Assembly: GCA_017471085.1 (NCBI GenBank) | Contig: JAFUWW010000070.1 | Location: 1 to 15,295 of the forward strand | Reading direction: 5' to 3' | From: Bacteroidales bacterium | GTDB lineage: Bacteria; Bacteroidota; Bacteroidia; Bacteroidales; UBA932 | Length of the DNA stretch: 15,295 nucleotides | Shown: piece after piece, positions 12,849 through 15,295 of the stretch | How positions within the stretch are numbered: position 1 is the stretch's first letter | How the letters are laid out: each line of letters starts with the position of its first letter | Notes under the pieces: generated by a model | Seen by the model: the letters and a program-made list of their open reading frames with translations, nothing else | Database searches by the model: none | What the model was told of the DNA's origin: nothing | Program-made: the position numbers and the translations under genes

Positions 12849-14441
12849 TCAGGCCTTGAACTGCACGGCGGCTTCCTCTACCGGGAGGACGGCCTTGTAG
12901 TTTTCTATCCAGGCGTCGAACCCGGCGATGTCCTCCGGCGTGGGGGCTATCTCCTTGGCGGTCATGCCGCCGAAGACTACCTCTTCCAGGAAGTCCGGGA
13001 GCGTGCGGCCCTGGGCATTGTTCACCACGAACGAAGCCAGCAGGGCGATTCCCCAGGCACCGCCTTCTCCGGCGGTTTCCATCACGGAAATAGGAGATCC
13101 CAGGGCGGCGGCGAGCACCCGCTGCCCCACCACCGGGGTCTTGAACAGGCCGCCATGGCCGGTAATGCGGTCTACCCGCACATTCTCCTCCTTGAACAGC
13201 ACGTCGTTGCCAATCTTGAGTACGCCCACAGAGGCGTACAGATGGGCCCGCATGAAGTTCGCCAAGCTGAACTTGTCCAGGGCGTTGCGCACGAACAGGG
13301 GGCGTCCTTCCGACAGTCCGGTTACGGGCTCGCCGGAGAAATAATTGTACGCCACCAGGCCGCCGCAGTCCGGGTCGCCCGTGAGGGCATTGTTGTAGAG
13401 CTTGCCGAAGACCTCGTTCATGTCGACCGGAATGCCCAGCAGCTGCTGGTATTCCTTGAACAGGTTCACCCAGGCATTGAGGTCGCTCGTGCAATTGTTG
13501 CAGTGGACCATGGCCACGGGAGCACCGTCCGGCGTCGTGACGATGTCGATCATCTCGTGCGGCTTCCGGAGGTCCTTCTCCAGGACAATCATGGAGAAGG
13601 AAGAGGTTCCGGCCGATACATTGCCGGTACGGGGTTTCACCGCATTGGTAGCCACCATGCCCGTTCCTGCGTCACCTTCCGGCGGGCAGAAGGAAACGCC
13701 CGGCTTCAGATGGCCGGAGATATCCAGGTAGCGGGCGCCGTCCTCTGTGAGCACACCGGCGTTCTCCCCTGCCAGCAGCACCTTGGGCAGGATGTCCCGC
13801 AGCTTCCAGGGATAGCCCTTGGGAGCGACCAGCTTCTCGAAAGCCTCCACACGCGCAAGGTCGAAATCCCGGGTGGCGGCGTCGATGGGCATCATGCCGG
13901 AGGCATCGCCCACGCCGAGCACCTTGCGGCCGGTCAGTTTCCAGTGGATGTAACCCGCCAGCGTCGTGAAGAAAACCACTTCCTTGACATGCGGTTCATC
14001 GTCCAGGATGCACTGATACAGGTGCGAAAGGCTCCACCGGAGCGGCATGTTGAAGTTGAACAGGGCGCTGAGCTCCTTCGCGGCCGCACCGGTGTTGGTG
14101 TTGCGCCAGGTACGGAACGGGACCAGGAGCTGGTCGGCGCTGTTGAAAGCCATATATCCGTGCATCATGGCACTGATGCCGATGGCGGCAAGCGAGGTGA
14201 TATCCGTGTTGTAATGCACGCGGACATCTTCACGCAGGGAGGAATAGCAGGACTGCAGACCGGTCCAGATGGCATCCAGACTGTAAGTCCACAAGCCGTC
14301 CTCGAACTGATTCTCCCACTCATGGGAGCCCTGGGCAATGGGGTTGTGGCTCTCGTCCACCAGCACCGCCTTGATGCGCGTGCTGCCGAACTCGATGCCC
14401 AGGATGGCCTTTCCGGCCTCGATGGTTTGCTTGGGCGTCAT
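12849..14441 (-). CDS. araB: L-ribulokinase (FGGY family)
   Basis: Phosphorylates L-ribulose to L-ribulose 5-phosphate in arabinose catabolism. 530 residues, normal for FGGY kinases. Visible: N-terminal ATPase strand GIEFGSTRIKAVLVDES (14-30), the substrate region MMHGYMAFN and RTWRN, GDASGMMPID, the catalytic-Asp segment PEGDAGTGMVATNAV, GNVSAGTSSFSMIVLEKD, and the C-terminal adenosine motif RITGHGGLFKTP...METAGEGGAWGIALL. Its ATG is one base after the araA stop (TAG-T-ATG), indicating translational coupling; the pairing with araA supports ribulokinase over xylulokinase. It is the last gene of the operon, with a hairpin downstream. Confidence 0.92.
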   Translation of the reverse strand: MTPKQTIEAGKAILGIEFGSTRIKAVLVDESHNPIAQGSHEWENQFEDGLWTYSLDAIWTGLQSCYSSLREDVRVHYNTDITSLAAIGISAMMHGYMAFNSADQLLVPFRTWRNTNTGAAAKELSALFNFNMPLRWSLSHLYQCILDDEPHVKEVVFFTTLAGYIHWKLTGRKVLGVGDASGMMPIDAATRDFDLARVEAFEKLVAPKGYPWKLRDILPKVLLAGENAGVLTEDGARYLDISGHLKPGVSFCPPEGDAGTGMVATNAVKPRTGNVSAGTSSFSMIVLEKDLRKPHEMIDIVTTPDGAPVAMVHCNNCTSDLNAWVNLFKEYQQLLGIPVDMNEVFGKLYNNALTGDPDCGGLVAYNYFSGEPVTGLSEGRPLFVRNALDKFSLANFMRAHLYASVGVLKIGNDVLFKEENVRVDRITGHGGLFKTPVVGQRVLAAALGSPISVMETAGEGGAWGIALLASFVVNNAQGRTLPDFLEEVVFGGMTAKEIAPTPEDIAGFDAWIENYKAVLPVEEAAVQFKA

Positions 14442-14442
14442 A

Positions 14443-15295
14443 CTACTTCAGGGCTTTGTTCAGCAGGTAGTACACCTCGTTCATGCGCAGTTCGCGTTTG
14501 AACTTGTGGATGGTGGTATCCTTTCCGATGTGCAGGAATTCCACGCCGGTGAATTCGGCGAAATCGCCCCAGTATTCGGCCGTGATGTCATAGCTGAAGG
14601 CCGAATGGTGCGTACCGCCGGCCAGGATCCAGGCGCAGGCGCCGATCTCGAAGCTGGGACGCGGAATCCAGAGGGCCGATGCCACGGGAAGCTTGGGCAT
14701 GGGCTGCGGCTCGATGCAGTCTACATCCTGCACGATGACGCGGAAGCGGTTGCCCAGGTCTACGAGGGTTGCCTTGGCGCCGGGGCCGGTCTTGGAGGTG
14801 AACACCAGACGGGCGGTGGGCTGCTTGCGGATGCCGATGCCCAGGAAATGCACTTCCAGCTTGGGACGGTCGCTGGCGATCATCGGGCTCACCTCCAGCA
14901 TGTGGCTCTGCAGGCAGGAGCTCTTTTCTCCGGCGAAGTTGAGGGTGTAGTCCTCCAGGAAGGAGTTTCCGCCCGGGAGGCCCTGGGACATCACCCACAG
15001 TGTGCGCTGCAGGCAGGCCGTCTTCCAGTCGCCTTCGGCGCCGAAGCCGTAGCCTTCGGCCATGAGGCGCTGGCAGGCCAGGCCGGGAATCTGGTCAAAG
15101 CCCACGAAGTTGGGGGCGTCCACATCGGCATCGCCCAGGTCGTCGAAGTTGGTGGTGAAGGCGGTAGCGCCCTTGTCGGAGAGGATGCGGCGGAGGGCGA
15201 TCTCCGCGCGGGCGGCGTTACGGACCTTCTCCCAGTACACCTGCTCGCCGGTCTCGTCGATCTTGATGGTATAGAGCTTCTTGTACTCTTCTACC
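14443..15295 (-). CDS. araA: L-arabinose isomerase (C-terminal part, 5' end outside window)
   Basis: Converts L-arabinose to L-ribulose; Mn-dependent cytoplasmic enzyme. The frame is open to the window edge (VEEYKKLYTIKIDETGEQVY precedes the Met at 15240), so that Met is internal; about 284 of roughly 500 residues are present. Visible: AFTTNFDDL, GYGFGAEGDWKTACLQR (metal-binding Glu), FLEDYTLNF, QSHMLEVSP (metal-binding His), KLPVASALW, WILAGGTHHSAFSY (catalytic His), and LRMNEVYYLLNKAL at the end. Where E. coli AraA has FED in the first metal-binding segment this protein has FDD, a conservative change. Coupled to araB with a 1-base gap; promoter and regulator lie outside the window. Confidence 0.95.
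   Translation of the reverse strand, partial: VEEYKKLYTIKIDETGEQVYWEKVRNAARAEIALRRILSDKGATAFTTNFDDLGDADVDAPNFVGFDQIPGLACQRLMAEGYGFGAEGDWKTACLQRTLWVMSQGLPGGNSFLEDYTLNFAGEKSSCLQSHMLEVSPMIASDRPKLEVHFLGIGIRKQPTARLVFTSKTGPGAKATLVDLGNRFRVIVQDVDCIEPQPMPKLPVASALWIPRPSFEIGACAWILAGGTHHSAFSYDITAEYWGDFAEFTGVEFLHIGKDTTIHKFKRELRMNEVYYLLNKALK

Noticed and set aside
12724..13494. 256-codon reverse ORF at the 3' end of araB
   Set aside because: Different frame from araB, Arg/Gly/Pro-rich shadow; the araB frame is complete through its stop at 12849.
13155..14501. 448-codon forward ORF over araB and the araA end
   Set aside because: Antisense shadow of araB; His/Gly/Val-rich translation without domains.

Overview
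The window looks like a chromosomal segment of a fairly GC-rich member of the Bacteroidales. The evidence is protein-level (a Bacteroides-type PPDK, araA and araB, a FucP-like sugar MFS transporter next to a ROK kinase, a fimbrillin-type lipoprotein), plus promoters of the TAnnTTTG type and almost no Shine-Dalgarno use. A lineage such as Rikenellaceae/Alistipes or Cryptobacteroides would fit, but the genus cannot be fixed from this sequence alone. No tRNA, rRNA or CRISPR array was seen.

Layout. (1) 1-1830 (+): 3' two thirds of pyruvate phosphate dikinase, ending in an intrinsic terminator. (2) 1901-3390: a gene-free, repeat-rich stretch with an 82/83-bp tandem array of about 11 units carrying conserved hairpin arms, a C-rich/G-quadruplex minisatellite, and an internally deleted IS3-family element flanked by a perfect 23-bp inverted repeat. 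(3) 3393-5658 (-): sugar MFS transporter followed by a ROK sugar kinase, an uptake-and-phosphorylation operon. (4) 5808-7639 (-): GT8 glycosyltransferase overlapping a PlsC-like acyltransferase, probably an envelope glycolipid pair. (5) 7809-8618 (+): membrane-anchored LytTR regulator, divergent from the GT8 gene and overlapping tail-to-tail with (6) 8591-9550 (-): a tyrosine-recombinase-like protein that lacks several catalytic residues. (7) 9551-12700 (-): an AT-richer island with a large fimbrillin/FN3 lipoprotein, preceded by an overlooked 53-aa acidic small protein, a frameshifted relic of a second such protein, and a long structured leader. (8) 12849-15295 (-): L-ribulokinase and the C-terminal part of L-arabinose isomerase, the arabinose catabolic operon.

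How the parts work together. PPDK, the glucose/galactose-type uptake pair and araAB are housekeeping carbon metabolism. The accessory features sit between them: the repeat array with the IS remnant, and the LytTR/degenerate recombinase/small protein/lipoprotein block. The most interesting candidates are the small acidic protein that is coupled to the surface lipoprotein by a strong Shine-Dalgarno overlapping its stop codon, the structured leader upstream of it, the hairpin-bearing tandem array, and the catalytically degenerate recombinase.
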